Shown here one piece after another: positions 1 to 8,130 of a DNA stretch of 64,000 nt. The notes below the pieces were generated by a model. That model had not been told where the DNA came from and made no database searches. It was given only the letters and a program-made list of their open reading frames with translations. The DNA lies in NCBI RefSeq assembly GCF_900116495.1, contig NZ_FPAY01000006.1, positions 124,001 through 188,000 of the forward strand, given 5' to 3'. The position numbers and the translations under genes were made by a program. The stretch comes from Arthrobacter sp. ov118. Lineage in GTDB: Bacteria > Actinomycetota > Actinomycetes > Actinomycetales > Micrococcaceae. Every line of letters begins with the position of its first letter. The first letter of the stretch is position 1.

Positions 1-1248
1 CCGCTGGTCGCCGTCCAGCACGGCGCCGTGGTCAGTCTCGCCGACGACGGCAGGCTGGTCGGCACCAAACCCGGCAGCTTCGGCGACGACCAGGCCCTGC
101 ACCAGCTCTATTCCGCAATCCACGGCCGCCGGACCACCGAACCGGCCGGCCCCACTCAGCAAGAACCACTCGACCCTTCCGATCCATCTGGAGAAGCAAT
201 GAATTCAGCGTTGAATGCACCCGAATTGAATGCAACAGCACAGGACACCCGCCCCTTCATTGCCGTCACCATGGGCGACGGCGCCGGCGTCGGCCCCGAA
301 GTGACGGTGGGCGCGCTGCTGGCCGAAAACGCCTACCGCGACTGCCGCCCGGTGGTGATCGGCGACGTGTACCGGCTGGGCCTGGGCGCGAAGGCCCTCG
401 GCGTCGAGGCTGACATCGTGGAGATCCAGGACGTGGCCGACGCCGTGTTTGAACCGGGCCGCATCAACGTGATCGATCCGAAACTGCTCTCGCACGACCT
501 GCCGTGGGGTGTGGAATCCGCCGAGGCCGGCAACGCCGCCTACCACTACATCCGGATCGCCTGCGAGCTCGGGATGAGCGGCGCCGTGCAGGGGATCTGC
601 ACCGCCCCGCTGAACAAGGCCGCGCTGCACAAGGCCGGGCACGTCTACCCCGGCCACACCGAACTGCTGGCGCACTTCATGGGGGTGGAGGAAGTGTCCA
701 TGATGCTGTCCACGCCTAAGGTCAAGGTCATCCACGTCACCACGCACATCGGCCTGATCGACGCCGTTAACAAGATCGAGCCCGGCCTGGTGGAACGGAC
801 CGTGCGGCGCGGGCACAGCGCCATGCAGCGCGCCGGCGTCGCCAATCCCAAAATCGGCGTCTGCGCCATCAACCCGCACGCGGGGGAGAACGGCCTCTTC
901 GGCTACGGCGAGGAAGCGGAGAAGATCACCCCGGCCATCGAAAAGCTGCAGGCCGACGGCATTGACGCCCGCGGCCCGCTCCCCGCCGACACCGCCTTCT
1001 TCCTGGCCGGCCGCGGCGACTACGACCTCATCGTGGCGATGTACCACGACCAGGGCCACGGCCCCGTGAAGGTCCTGGGCATCGAGGCCGGCGTCAACAT
1101 CACCGTGGGCCTGCCCGTGATCCGCACCTCGGTGGACCACGGCACGGCCTTCGACATCGCGGGCAAGGGCATCGTGGACGTGCGCAGCATGATCGAGGCG
1201 CTGCGCCAGGCCGCGGAAATGTCCCCGAGCCCGGCGCTGCAGAAGTAG
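1..1248 (+). CDS. pdxA: PdxA-type 4-phosphoerythronate/hydroxythreonine dehydrogenase, in frame with the tail of a DUF1537 four-carbon acid-sugar kinase (5' end outside the window)
   Basis: The reading frame is open from base 1 and has no stop before 1246-1248. The first ~45 codons (motif TKPGSFGDD) look like the C-terminus of DUF1537 acid-sugar kinases. They are followed by a Pro/Glu/Ser linker and then a complete PdxA-like domain starting near ATG 199. That domain shows VTMGDGAGVGPEV near its start, GICTAPLNKAAL, the metal-site TPGHTE-like YPGHTELLAH, and MYHDQGHGPVKVLG. PdxA2 proteins of this kind oxidise the 4-phosphorylated acid sugar that DUF1537 kinases make, giving dihydroxyacetone phosphate after decarboxylation, so the pair is functionally sensible. 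A GGAGAA ribosome site 5-9 bases before ATG 199 means a separate 349-aa PdxA could also be made. Whether the product is a true fusion or two proteins from one frame cannot be settled here. Confidence 0.8.
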   Translation, partial: PLVAVQHGAVVSLADDGRLVGTKPGSFGDDQALHQLYSAIHGRRTTEPAGPTQQEPLDPSDPSGEAMNSALNAPELNATAQDTRPFIAVTMGDGAGVGPEVTVGALLAENAYRDCRPVVIGDVYRLGLGAKALGVEADIVEIQDVADAVFEPGRINVIDPKLLSHDLPWGVESAEAGNAAYHYIRIACELGMSGAVQGICTAPLNKAALHKAGHVYPGHTELLAHFMGVEEVSMMLSTPKVKVIHVTTHIGLIDAVNKIEPGLVERTVRRGHSAMQRAGVANPKIGVCAINPHAGENGLFGYGEEAEKITPAIEKLQADGIDARGPLPADTAFFLAGRGDYDLIVAMYHDQGHGPVKVLGIEAGVNITVGLPVIRTSVDHGTAFDIAGKGIVDVRSMIEALRQAAEMSPSPALQK

Positions 1249-1259
1249 AACCTCCACAC

Positions 1260-1362
1260 CAACGCGGGGTCACCGGGAGGCCGAGGCGCCGAACTACACC
1301 AACGCGGGGTCACTTACGGCCCAATCCGAGGGCATTATTGGGCGCTATGTGACCCCGCGTTG
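1260..1362. repeat. Palindromic REP-like element, copy 1, with an extra solo arm
   Basis: CAACGCGGGGTCAC at 1300-1313 pairs perfectly with GTGACCCCGCGTTG at 1349-1362, and an inner stem GCCCAAT/ATTGGGC (1319-1325, 1337-1343) pairs inside it. The same 14-base arm occurs alone at 1260-1273. The element sits between two convergent genes, so it may also end transcription from both sides. Related copies occur at 2654-2716 and 6007-6060. Confidence 0.85.
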
Positions 1363-1380
1363 TCGTGCTGAGGCTGTGGG

Positions 1381-2481
1381 TCATCGACCTGTGACGCTGT
1401 TGTTTTCGCCGATTGAGGTCGGCCCCACGAATAGGCTGTCACCGTCAAGGTGAAACTGCCGCAGGAGGTTGGACCGGGACGGATGTTTGAGCTTCTTCAA
1501 GGCCGTGAGTTCGATCTGGCGGACTCGGTCGCGGGTCGTGCCGAACGCTTCCGCGACATCCTTCAACGATTTCCCAGCACCGTCTGTCATGCCGAAGCGC
1601 ATCGCTATGACTCGTGCCTCCCGCTCCTCGAGCGTGTCGAGTACGGCTTGAACCTGCGCCCTCAACTGTTGGCGAAAGAGCAAATCGGCAGTGTCGAGAT
1701 TAGCCGGATCCAACAACTGTTCGGCCAGTGCTTCGGTTCCGCCCCTGCCGTCAGGCACTTGAAAGTCCAGCGAACATATCGGCTTGTCCAAGGACAACAG
1801 ACATTCGAGCTTCTCCACCGAGTGGTTCGTCAGCTGACCAAGATATTCTCTACTGCAAACCGTGCCCGTCATTTCGGCCGCCCGTTGCGCAGTTCGGACT
1901 CTCTGCATCTGGTCGACGACGTTAACCGGGAGACGGATAAGTCGTGCCTGATCGCTTAGCGCCCGGAGGATGGTGTGCCGGATGCACCACGTGGCATAGG
2001 TGGAGAATCTGAGGCCTTTGGTGAAGTCGAATTTGCAAACGGCCTTGTGTAGTCCCACGTTGCCTTCCTGGATCAAGTCCGGAAAGTCGAGGCCCTGGTG
2101 GGTGTAGTGCTTGGCGATCGAGACGACAAGCCGGAGGTTGGCGTGGAGCAGCGCCTCGACGGCACGCTGGCCCAGAAGGACGATAGTCCGAAGTTCCGTT
2201 AGGTCCTGACCCGGCCGTGGTGGTCCGTCGGCCAACAGGTGTTCCGCGAAAAGCCCCGCCTCGATGTCTTGCGCCAGTTCCAGTTCCTGCTCGGCTGTGA
2301 GCAAGGGGTATCGGCTCAGCCGGTGCACGTAGTCCGCTACTGCATCGTCGGTGAACAGATCACCGGCTGCCAGTGATTCCGGCCAGCCGGGTTCATCCGG
2401 CTCGGATAATGCAGGGAGCGGGGCACCTGCCGCAGGCAGGGAAGGCGTCCTGCCTACAGCCTCGTGGATCTGGTCAGCCAT
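1381..2481 (-). CDS. RNA polymerase sigma factor, sigma-70 family (group 2-like)
   Basis: This 366-aa protein carries the sigma-70 core and would direct RNA polymerase to a promoter subset. Region 1.2 (DAVADYVHRLSRYPLLT) is followed by region 2 (NLRLVVSIAKHYTHQGLDF, DLIQEGNVGLHKAVCKFD, FSTYATWCIRHTILRAL). Region 3 comes next, then region 4 with the DNA-binding helix (SLKDVAEAFGTTRDRVRQIE). There is no long acidic N-terminal region as in the housekeeping factor, and the -10 recognition helix is non-standard (CIRHTILRAL), so an alternative SigB/HrdC-like factor is most likely. I chose ATG 2481, preceded by GGGGATGAC; a TTG eight codons upstream also exists. It is transcribed alone, between two copies of the palindromic repeat. 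Its regulon cannot be read from the sequence. Confidence 0.9.
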   Translation of the reverse strand: MADQIHEAVGRTPSLPAAGAPLPALSEPDEPGWPESLAAGDLFTDDAVADYVHRLSRYPLLTAEQELELAQDIEAGLFAEHLLADGPPRPGQDLTELRTIVLLGQRAVEALLHANLRLVVSIAKHYTHQGLDFPDLIQEGNVGLHKAVCKFDFTKGLRFSTYATWCIRHTILRALSDQARLIRLPVNVVDQMQRVRTAQRAAEMTGTVCSREYLGQLTNHSVEKLECLLSLDKPICSLDFQVPDGRGGTEALAEQLLDPANLDTADLLFRQQLRAQVQAVLDTLEEREARVIAMRFGMTDGAGKSLKDVAEAFGTTRDRVRQIELTALKKLKHPSRSNLLRQFHLDGDSLFVGPTSIGENNSVTGR

Positions 2482-2653
2482 GTCATCCCCTGCCGGACGG
2501 TTCAAGCTTGTGCGGGCAGACTACGAGGCCGGTATGACAATTCGTTGCCGGCTTCCCAAGATTCGTTGCCGTGGTGATGCTGCCCTGGCGGCGCACCCTT
2601 CGCGGGACGGAGGACAGCCACGCCTTCCCCCGAGGCAAGGCACCCATACACGG

Positions 2654-2716
2654 CAAGGCGGGGTCACCTACGGCCCATTCGAAGGGCATTATTGGGCGCG
2701 ATGTGACCCCGCGTTG
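2654..2716. repeat. Palindromic REP-like element, copy 2
   Basis: The left arm CAAGGCGGGGTCAC (2654-2667) pairs with GTGACCCCGCGTTG (2703-2716) with one mismatch, enclosing GGCCCATTCGAAGGGC and ATTGGGC as in copy 1. It fills most of the 248-base space between the sigma-factor gene and the hydrolase pseudogene. Confidence 0.85.
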
Positions 2717-2729
2717 TTTGTGTTTTGGG

Positions 2730-3642
2730 CTACGAGGCCGCCTTCTGGAGAAAGTCCTGGAGCAGGGGCATCACGACCTTGCTGTTCATCGCGCCGATGT
2801 GGTCAAGGCCGGGGAGAACGCGGACATCCCATCCGACGGCGGTGAGCTCGTGTTCGTGGGCGGCGAGGGGTTCACCGATGCGGACCTGCACGTTGTCCCA
2901 GGCCGGACCGTAGTCGATCCTGTCTGCCGAGCCGGCGAAGGCCAGCCGCGCAAGTCCCGGCGGCAGCCTCACTTGGGAGTCGTCGAAGTCTTGAAGCGCC
3001 TCGTACAGGGTGACGAATTGCCGGGTCTGCGCCTCGGACGTCTGGACGGGGAAGGCGTCCCAGTCGCCCGGTTCAATGTTGCTGAAGTCAATCCCGCCAG
3101 CATCAGCCTCGGCAACGTCACCCTCGGCAGCCGCCACATCGACGTCGGCCAGGCCGCTTTGGGCGGCCGCTTCGGTCGCCATCCTGTGCGCCGAGCGCGT
3201 GACGGAGAGCATGCTCTGGTAGGGGCCCTCGAGCGGCGGATAGCCGCCCATGGCCAGCGCCCAGAGCCGGTCCGTGCGGATGGCAAGCTGCAGCCCGGCC
3301 AGCGCCAGCCACGAATACCCGTAGTAGGCGAAGGTGTCGGCCCCGGCCGCGTCCGCGATGGCCAGCAGGTCGGCCGCGACATTGTCCGGGGTCAGCGTGT
3401 CCGGCGCGGGGTGTGCCATCCGGTGACCCTCGTAGTGCCGAGATGACGCCGTAGGAGCGGGCGAGCCCGCCGACCAGGTTGAGCCCGAGCTCGGGGTCCG
3501 CACCCCAGCGCCGCATCGTCTCGGCTTCCGACGGCGGATGAGGCTCGATCCGGACGGGGAGCAACACGGAACGCCCGGTGCCCTGAACCCAGACATGAAT
3601 GGCGGTGCCGTCGTGCAGGACAGCTTCAACAGTATGGGACAC
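2730..3642 (-). pseudogene. Alpha/beta hydrolase, frameshifted
   Basis: Two overlapping minus-strand frames together give one alpha/beta-hydrolase-like protein of about 300 aa. Residues 1 to ~70 start at ATG 3642 (MSHTVEAVLHDGTAIHVWVQ) in one frame. The rest continues in another frame from about 3430, with YEGHRMAHPAPDTLTPDNVA, then AYYGYSWLALAGLQLAI as nucleophile-elbow region (G-Y-S-W in place of G-x-S-x-G), and a C-terminal GLDHIGAM that would supply the catalytic His. The frames meet around 3424-3440 with a one-base indel. The start lies 15 bases after the stop of the SRPBCC gene, so the two were probably co-transcribed. Either the gene is inactivated or the base call is wrong. The substrate is unknown. 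Confidence 0.75.
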
Positions 3643-3657
3643 GTTTCCTCCCGGTCC

Positions 3658-4140
3658 TCAGGTGCGGCTGCCCAATACCGTCTGCAACTTCTCGAACGAC
3701 TCGGTCCACCCGCTGCGGTGCAGGGCCAGCCGTTCTTCCGTCAGGAACGGCCCCTGCGAGAGCACCAGGAGCGAGGCTTCGCCGGTACTCCCAAGTGAGA
3801 GGTCGACGACGGTGTCCCGGTCGTCTGGAGCCGGTTCCTCCCAGCGGAAGGTGTACACCAGGCGCCATGGCGGATCGATCTCCAGGAACTCGCCCGAGAG
3901 GTGAAACGGTTCGCCTTCCGGCGGCGCCATGCGGAACCGGTAGCGGCCGCCTTCCGCGAGGTTCAGTTCGGCTGCAGGGATGGTGAAGCCGTGCGGACCC
4001 CACCACTTCACCAGCTCGGTCGATTCCGTCATCATCCTGAAGACTTCTTCCGGGGGAGCATCGAGCGTGCATTCCAGATTCAGGACCAGCCCGCCGGCTT
4101 CCTCGTTCCCGGCTTCCTCGTTCCCGGTTGCCTCATCCAT
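3658..4140 (-). CDS. SRPBCC / AHSA1-domain protein (Aha1-like, START-type fold)
   Basis: The 160-aa protein has the AHSA1 signature: an N-terminal beta strand (LVLNLECTLDAPPEEVFRMM), then ELVKWWGPHGFTIPAAELN with the typical W-W-G-P, then GGRYRFRM and RLVYTFRWEE, and a C-terminal helix after HRSGWTESFEKL. Such proteins bind small hydrophobic ligands and are often encoded with a regulator or hydrolase. Here the partner is the frameshifted alpha/beta hydrolase 15 bases downstream. The first residues contain a direct repeat, GNEEA twice, from a 15-base DNA duplication. The ligand is not predictable. Confidence 0.85.
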   Translation of the reverse strand: MDEATGNEEAGNEEAGGLVLNLECTLDAPPEEVFRMMTESTELVKWWGPHGFTIPAAELNLAEGGRYRFRMAPPEGEPFHLSGEFLEIDPPWRLVYTFRWEEPAPDDRDTVVDLSLGSTGEASLLVLSQGPFLTEERLALHRSGWTESFEKLQTVLGSRT

Positions 4141-4243
4141 GGCTCAACTCTGGCATTCCGGGGACGCTGACGGAAGCGGCTCGGGTGGCCGAGGCCGTGC
4201 GCACCGACACCCACGGTTCCGCTCACGACGTCGGAGAGGTGGT

Positions 4244-5101
4244 TCAGGTGATCTCGACGGCTTGCCCGCTCACCCTAATTCCGCCGGAGGGCGGGATGTT
4301 GACGGTGAGCACACTCGGGCGGCCCACATGGCTGCCTTGGTGCACCACCACGCGGCTTGGCGGCTCCACGAGTGAAAGCAAGCGGAGGTAGCCGCCGAAA
4401 GCAGCGGCGGCCGAGCCGGTCGCCGGATCTTCAGTGATGGTGCCCACCGGGAAGGGGTTGCGCGAGTCGAACTCTCCCGGTCCCATCTCGTAGAGCGTCG
4501 TGACGGTGCCGGCCCAGTTCTGGGCATCCATCAGCGCCCGCATGGCATCCGGGTCGAAAACGAACGAGTCAAAGGTGTCTCGTTCTGCCAAGACAAGAAT
4601 GGGGTGCCAGTTCCCGGCAAAGGCGACCCTCGGAGGGTACTCAGGGTGCAGCTCGTCCGGGCCCACGCCGAGCAGCCCGAGCAGGGTGCTCAGGACACCG
4701 TCGGGGAACTCGGCCACTCGCGGCTCGACGCTCGTGAAGGATGCCGTCACCGCTGCGCCCTGGCCCGTGGTCTCGATCGCGACAGGCCCCACCGGCGTGT
4801 CGAAGAGAAAGGTCCCCACGCCGTCAAGCCCGGACAGCGCGACCGCCAAAGCAATCGTGGCATGGCCGCAGAACGGCACCTCGGCGATCGGGGAGAAGTA
4901 CCGCAAACGGTTCCGGCGGGAGTCGCCGTCAACCGCCGCCTCGGTGACGAAGACCGTTTCCGCGTAGCCGACGTCGGCCGCTATGGCCTGCATTCGGGCG
5001 TCGTCCAGCCGGGTCGCGTTCAGGACCACTCCCGCCGGATTGCCGCCGTCGGGCGCAGTGGTAAAGGCGGCATAGCGCAGGACTTCAGTGGTCTCTTCCA
5101 T
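4244..5101 (-). CDS. PhzF family isomerase/epimerase-like protein
   Basis: The 285-aa product shows the PhzF pattern: AAFTTAPDGGNPAGVVLNA at the N-terminus, DVGYAETVFV with the conserved catalytic-type Glu, LRYFSPIAEVPFCGHATIA, and near the C-terminus ITEDPATGSAAAAFGGYL. The family has the diaminopimelate-epimerase fold with two mirrored halves, and members isomerise diverse small acids. Only a few make phenazines, and no phenazine genes lie nearby, so the substrate is unknown. I chose ATG 5101 because the 51 codons upstream have no conserved content. It is a single gene facing away from the DUF6325 gene. Confidence 0.9.
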   Translation of the reverse strand: MEETTEVLRYAAFTTAPDGGNPAGVVLNATRLDDARMQAIAADVGYAETVFVTEAAVDGDSRRNRLRYFSPIAEVPFCGHATIALAVALSGLDGVGTFLFDTPVGPVAIETTGQGAAVTASFTSVEPRVAEFPDGVLSTLLGLLGVGPDELHPEYPPRVAFAGNWHPILVLAERDTFDSFVFDPDAMRALMDAQNWAGTVTTLYEMGPGEFDSRNPFPVGTITEDPATGSAAAAFGGYLRLLSLVEPPSRVVVHQGSHVGRPSVLTVNIPPSGGIRVSGQAVEIT

Positions 5102-5275
5102 TCCGACATCGTCGCACAGGGGTCCGGACAACGGAGGCCCCACACGACACTCGGGTGGCCGGTATGTGAGCTCACCCGGGCAGGATGAGGCGCAGCACCC
5201 CACCCGGGGCACAGGATGGAACTGCGGTGGTCCGTCGGATCGCCTTGTACCCAATGAGAAACGGAGGTCCTCAGC

Positions 5276-5755
5276 ATGGCTGAGTCATTGGATGAACTAG
5301 GGCCGGTGGACTGGCTCGTGGTGGAGTTCCCGGGTCCCAACTTCGGCAACGGCCAGATCGCCCCGTTTCTGGAGGACCTGGTCCAGCGTGACCTGATCAG
5401 GGTGCTCGACATGGTGTTCCTGAGGAAGACCGAGGACGGCGAGCTCGAGACGGCGGAGATTTCCGACCTCGACGCGAGCGAGCTCGGCGCGGTGCGCATG
5501 GCCGAGGCCGACCTGGCCATGGTGCTCTCTGAGCAGGACGTCATGGATTTGGCCGAGACGATCGAGCCCGGTCACTCGGCCGCGGTGCTCGTCTGGGAGA
5601 ACCAGTGGGCTGCCCCGTTCGGCGCGGCTGTACGCAAGGCCGGCGGCCAGCTCGTGGCCAGCGGCCGGATCCCGACCCAGGCCGTCATCGCTGCCTTCCA
5701 AGCCGACGAAGACGCCGAAGCCAACTCGCCCGAAGCAATGAAGGAAGGAGCCTGA
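5276..5755 (+). CDS. DUF6325 family protein
   Basis: The 159-aa acidic protein begins LGPVDWLVVEFPGPNFGNGQ and contains DLIRVLDMVFLRKTEDGEL and EIEPGHSAAVLVWENQWAAP-like segments (TIEPGHSAAVLVWENQWA). This fits the DUF6325 family of actinobacterial proteins related to DUF1269 membrane-associated stress proteins. There is no signal peptide or transmembrane segment. The next small gene follows after one base, so the pair is one operon. A GGAGGT site 6 bases upstream supports the start. The function is unknown; in other actinobacteria such genes lie beside SHOCT-domain proteins. Confidence 0.75.
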   Translation: MAESLDELGPVDWLVVEFPGPNFGNGQIAPFLEDLVQRDLIRVLDMVFLRKTEDGELETAEISDLDASELGAVRMAEADLAMVLSEQDVMDLAETIEPGHSAAVLVWENQWAAPFGAAVRKAGGQLVASGRIPTQAVIAAFQADEDAEANSPEAMKEGA

Positions 5756-5756
5756 C

Positions 5757-5915
5757 ATGCCGCTCGCAGCACGACGCAGGCGCCGGACCGCAGCCGCCGT
5801 TGGCGGGGCCGTTGTTGTCGCCCACGGGATTAACCGCCGCGGCGACCGGCGTGACGACCGGCGTGACGACCGGGGTGACGATCGCGACGACCGTCGCGAC
5901 GACCGCCGCGACTGA
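5757..5915 (+). CDS. Small Arg/Asp-rich protein, 52 aa
   Basis: ATG 5757 lies one base after the DUF6325 stop and 7 bases after AAGGAG, so translation is probably coupled. The product starts MPLAARRRRRTAAAVGGAVV, a basic head with a short hydrophobic stretch, and ends in a run of RDD/RRDD repeats encoded by imperfect 12-base GGCGTGACGACC-like units. The head resembles the start of small SHOCT-type proteins that accompany DUF6325 genes, but the SHOCT domain itself is absent. It may be a truncated or repeat-expanded form. It is too short to assign on its own. Confidence 0.5.
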   Translation: MPLAARRRRRTAAAVGGAVVVAHGINRRGDRRDDRRDDRGDDRDDRRDDRRD

Positions 5916-5942
5916 CATCACAGGGCCGGATCCCAGCCCCCA

Positions 5943-5975
5943 GGTGCGCATGGTCCTTCTCGGGCCATGCGCACC
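5943..5975. terminator. Hairpin after the DUF6325 operon
   Basis: GGTGCGCATGG (5943-5953) pairs perfectly with CCATGCGCACC (5965-5975) around an 11-base loop. There is no T-tract, so it is a probable rather than classical terminator, 27 bases past the small gene. Confidence 0.5.
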
Positions 5976-6006
5976 CCACCCGACGCATGGCGCCCGGCCC
6001 TAACAT

Positions 6007-6144
6007 CAACGCGGGGTCATCTACGGCCCATTCGGAGGGCCTTTATGGGCGCTAAGTGACGCGTTGCGGGATGGAAGCCCCGCGTTGCGGGATGGAAGCC
6101 CCGCGTTGCGGGATGGAAGCCCCGCGTTATGGGACGGAAGCGCA
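6007..6144. repeat. Degenerate palindromic repeat copy 3, running into a 21-base tandem repeat
   Basis: CAACGCGGGGTCAT (6007-6020), GGCCCATTCGGAGGGC and ATGGGCGC match copies 1 and 2, but the right arm stops at AAGTGAC. From 6061 a 21-base unit, GCGTTGCGGGATGGAAGCCCC, follows three times (6061, 6082, 6103), and a fourth diverged unit starts at 6124. The unit contains the GCGTTG end of the palindrome, so the tandem array probably grew out of it. The open frame through here is antisense to recQ and is not a gene. Confidence 0.8.
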
Positions 6145-6163
6145 CCGGGCGCCCAGACGGCCG

Positions 6164-7960
6164 TCACGTCGCGAGCTTCAGCAGTTTGCCCTCGGTCACG
6201 GCCTGGCGGGACAGCGTCTTGTAGCCCTCCTGCTCGAACAGCACCGTGATCACGTCCTCCTCATGCCGCATGACCACGCCCGGCCCCCATTCCTTGTGCA
6301 CGACGGCGGCCTGGAGCGGGAAAGGTTCCCCGCCCGCTTCGGCCGCGGCGCCGTCGTCGTAATCCTCCTTGTGGGCGGAGCCGTCGGCGCAGGTATCGCA
6401 GTTGCCGCAGGGCTCGGGGAGGTCCTCGCCGAAGTAGCCCAGCAGGAACTGGCGCCGGCAGCCGTCAGTCTCGGCGTAGCCGCGCATCATCTCGATGCGG
6501 GAGCGGTCCACCCGCTGGCGTGCCTCGGCATGGTCGACGGCGCGTTCCACCACCGCGGGCAGCTTGGCGCCCGCCTCCAGCCGGATGCCGCGCTTGCCGG
6601 TTTTGACGGCGCGGGTTTCCTGCAGCTGGTTCAGCAGGCCCGTGAGCTTCCGCGGCGAGAATCCGGTCTGCTCGGCGAGGGCCTTCTGTGTCAGGGGCCC
6701 GTCGGCGGCGCGCAGCGCCTGAAGGACGGCCAGCAGCGATTCCTCGTCCGGCGCGTGCGTGCCGAAGAATTTGCGCAGGCCCAGGTCCTCGGGCCGGTAG
6801 TGCAGGACGGCGGAGGCGGCTTCGCCGTCGCGCCCGGAGCGGCCGATCTCCTGGTAGTAGCTGTCCAGCGAGTCGGGGATGTCGGCGTGGACGACGAAGC
6901 GGACGTTGGGTTTGTCGATGCCCATCCCGAAGGCCGTGGTGGCCACCACCACGTCGAGCTCGTCGTCGAGGAACTGTTCGTGGACCTGGTCCCGCTCGCT
7001 CTGCTTCCGGCCAGCGTGGTACGCCTCGGCGCGGAGGCCGCGTTCGGTGAGCTCGGCGGCGTAGGCCTCGGTGTCCTTGCGGGTGGCGGCGTACAGCAGT
7101 CCTGGGCCCTCGAGCTCCGCCGCCAGTCCGGTCACCTGCTCGGTCACGGCGCGGCGCTTGTCCCTGTCCTCGAGGTGGCGGACCACGGCCAGGCTGATGT
7201 TGGCCCGGTCGAAGCCGTGCACCAGCACCAACGGGTCCGTCATGCGCAGACGCTGCTGGATTTCGTCGCGCACCGGGGGAGAAGCCGTGGCGGTGAGGCC
7301 GACGACGGGCGGGTTGCCCAGCTGCCCGCGGACCTCGCCGAGGCGCAGATAATCGGGCCGGAAGTCGTGGCCCCAGGAGGAGACACAGTGTGCCTCGTCC
7401 ACCACGAACAACGCCACATCCAGGGCCGCGAGCCGTTCGACGGTTTCGGTCTTCGCGAGCTGTTCGGGGGCGAGGAAGATGAAGACGGCGTCACCGCGTT
7501 CGGCGGCGTCCCAGGCGTCGTTCACCTCGGAATCGCTATGCCCGGAGTTGATGGCGACGGCGGCCTCCCCGCCCAGTGTCTCCAGCAGCCTGTCCAGCTG
7601 GTCCTCCTGCAAGGCGATCAGCGGGGAAACCACGACGGCGGGACCGCACCGCGCGGTGCCTGGTCGGGTTGGATTCTGGGCGGCTTGGCCCTGGGCTTGG
7701 TTTCGGTGCAGGTGCAGCGCCGCAACCTGGTAAATGGCCGACTTGCCGTAGCCGGTGGGCATCACGGCGAGGACATCCCTGCCGCCGACGAGGGCCCGCA
7801 TCCCTGCGAGCTGGCCGGCGCGGAGGTGGGGGAGCCCGAAGGTGTCGGCCGCGAGCTGGCGGAGAGCGGCGTCCGGATTAGGGCTGGTGGTCGCGTCGCT
7901 GGGGACGGTACCTGTGGAGGCTTCGTCAGTGGGGACGGCGGGGGCCATTGCCTCGGTCAT
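6164..7960 (-). CDS. recQ: ATP-dependent DNA helicase RecQ
   Basis: This 598-aa superfamily-2 helicase unwinds DNA 3' to 5' in recombination and fork repair. In order, it has motif 0 (GLPHLRAGQLAGMRAL), Walker A VMPTGYGKS, DEAH-type VVDEAHCVSSWGHDFRPDY, motif III GLTATASPPV, and the helicase C domain (ATTAFGMGIDKPNVRFVVH, QEIGRSGRDGE). The RecQ zinc-binding region follows, with Cys residues in DGCRRQFLLGYFGE and CGNCDTC, then a winged helix. No HRDC domain is visible. The protein ends in a short Tudor-like DUF3553 segment (KEWGPGVVMRHEEDVITVLF, also seen in PcrA-type helicases). ATG 7960 is preceded by GGAG; 25 codons upstream are open but poorly conserved. Confidence 0.93.
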   Translation of the reverse strand: MTEAMAPAVPTDEASTGTVPSDATTSPNPDAALRQLAADTFGLPHLRAGQLAGMRALVGGRDVLAVMPTGYGKSAIYQVAALHLHRNQAQGQAAQNPTRPGTARCGPAVVVSPLIALQEDQLDRLLETLGGEAAVAINSGHSDSEVNDAWDAAERGDAVFIFLAPEQLAKTETVERLAALDVALFVVDEAHCVSSWGHDFRPDYLRLGEVRGQLGNPPVVGLTATASPPVRDEIQQRLRMTDPLVLVHGFDRANISLAVVRHLEDRDKRRAVTEQVTGLAAELEGPGLLYAATRKDTEAYAAELTERGLRAEAYHAGRKQSERDQVHEQFLDDELDVVVATTAFGMGIDKPNVRFVVHADIPDSLDSYYQEIGRSGRDGEAASAVLHYRPEDLGLRKFFGTHAPDEESLLAVLQALRAADGPLTQKALAEQTGFSPRKLTGLLNQLQETRAVKTGKRGIRLEAGAKLPAVVERAVDHAEARQRVDRSRIEMMRGYAETDGCRRQFLLGYFGEDLPEPCGNCDTCADGSAHKEDYDDGAAAEAGGEPFPLQAAVVHKEWGPGVVMRHEEDVITVLFEQEGYKTLSRQAVTEGKLLKLAT

Positions 7961-8130
7961 GATGGCAGCTCCGTAGGGGGTGCGATCCGATGGCCGGGTG
8001 TCTTCAGCCGAGGTTCCAGCATAACCTGTTGCCAAACTGACCTCAGGAGGTCACAGTGAGGTAGGTCACATCGAGGCCAGGAATCCGGCCGCGGCTCACA
8101 GGAGCCGGGTACCCGCTGTGGAGGTCAACC

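Noticed and set aside
205..1257. 350-codon minus-strand frame opposite pdxA
   Set aside because: Shadow frame: His/Arg/Val-rich without any domain, while the plus strand has full PdxA motifs.
4244..5101. Phenazine biosynthesis
   Set aside because: Only a PhzF-fold protein is present; no phzA-E or phzG genes are nearby.
6061..6144. CRISPR array
   Set aside because: The 21-base units follow each other directly with no spacers, and no cas genes are in the window.
6056..8059. 667-codon plus-strand open frame
   Set aside because: It is antisense to recQ, with His/Gly/Val-rich composition from a high-GC shadow frame; its start lies in the 21-base tandem repeat. The minus strand holds all helicase motifs.
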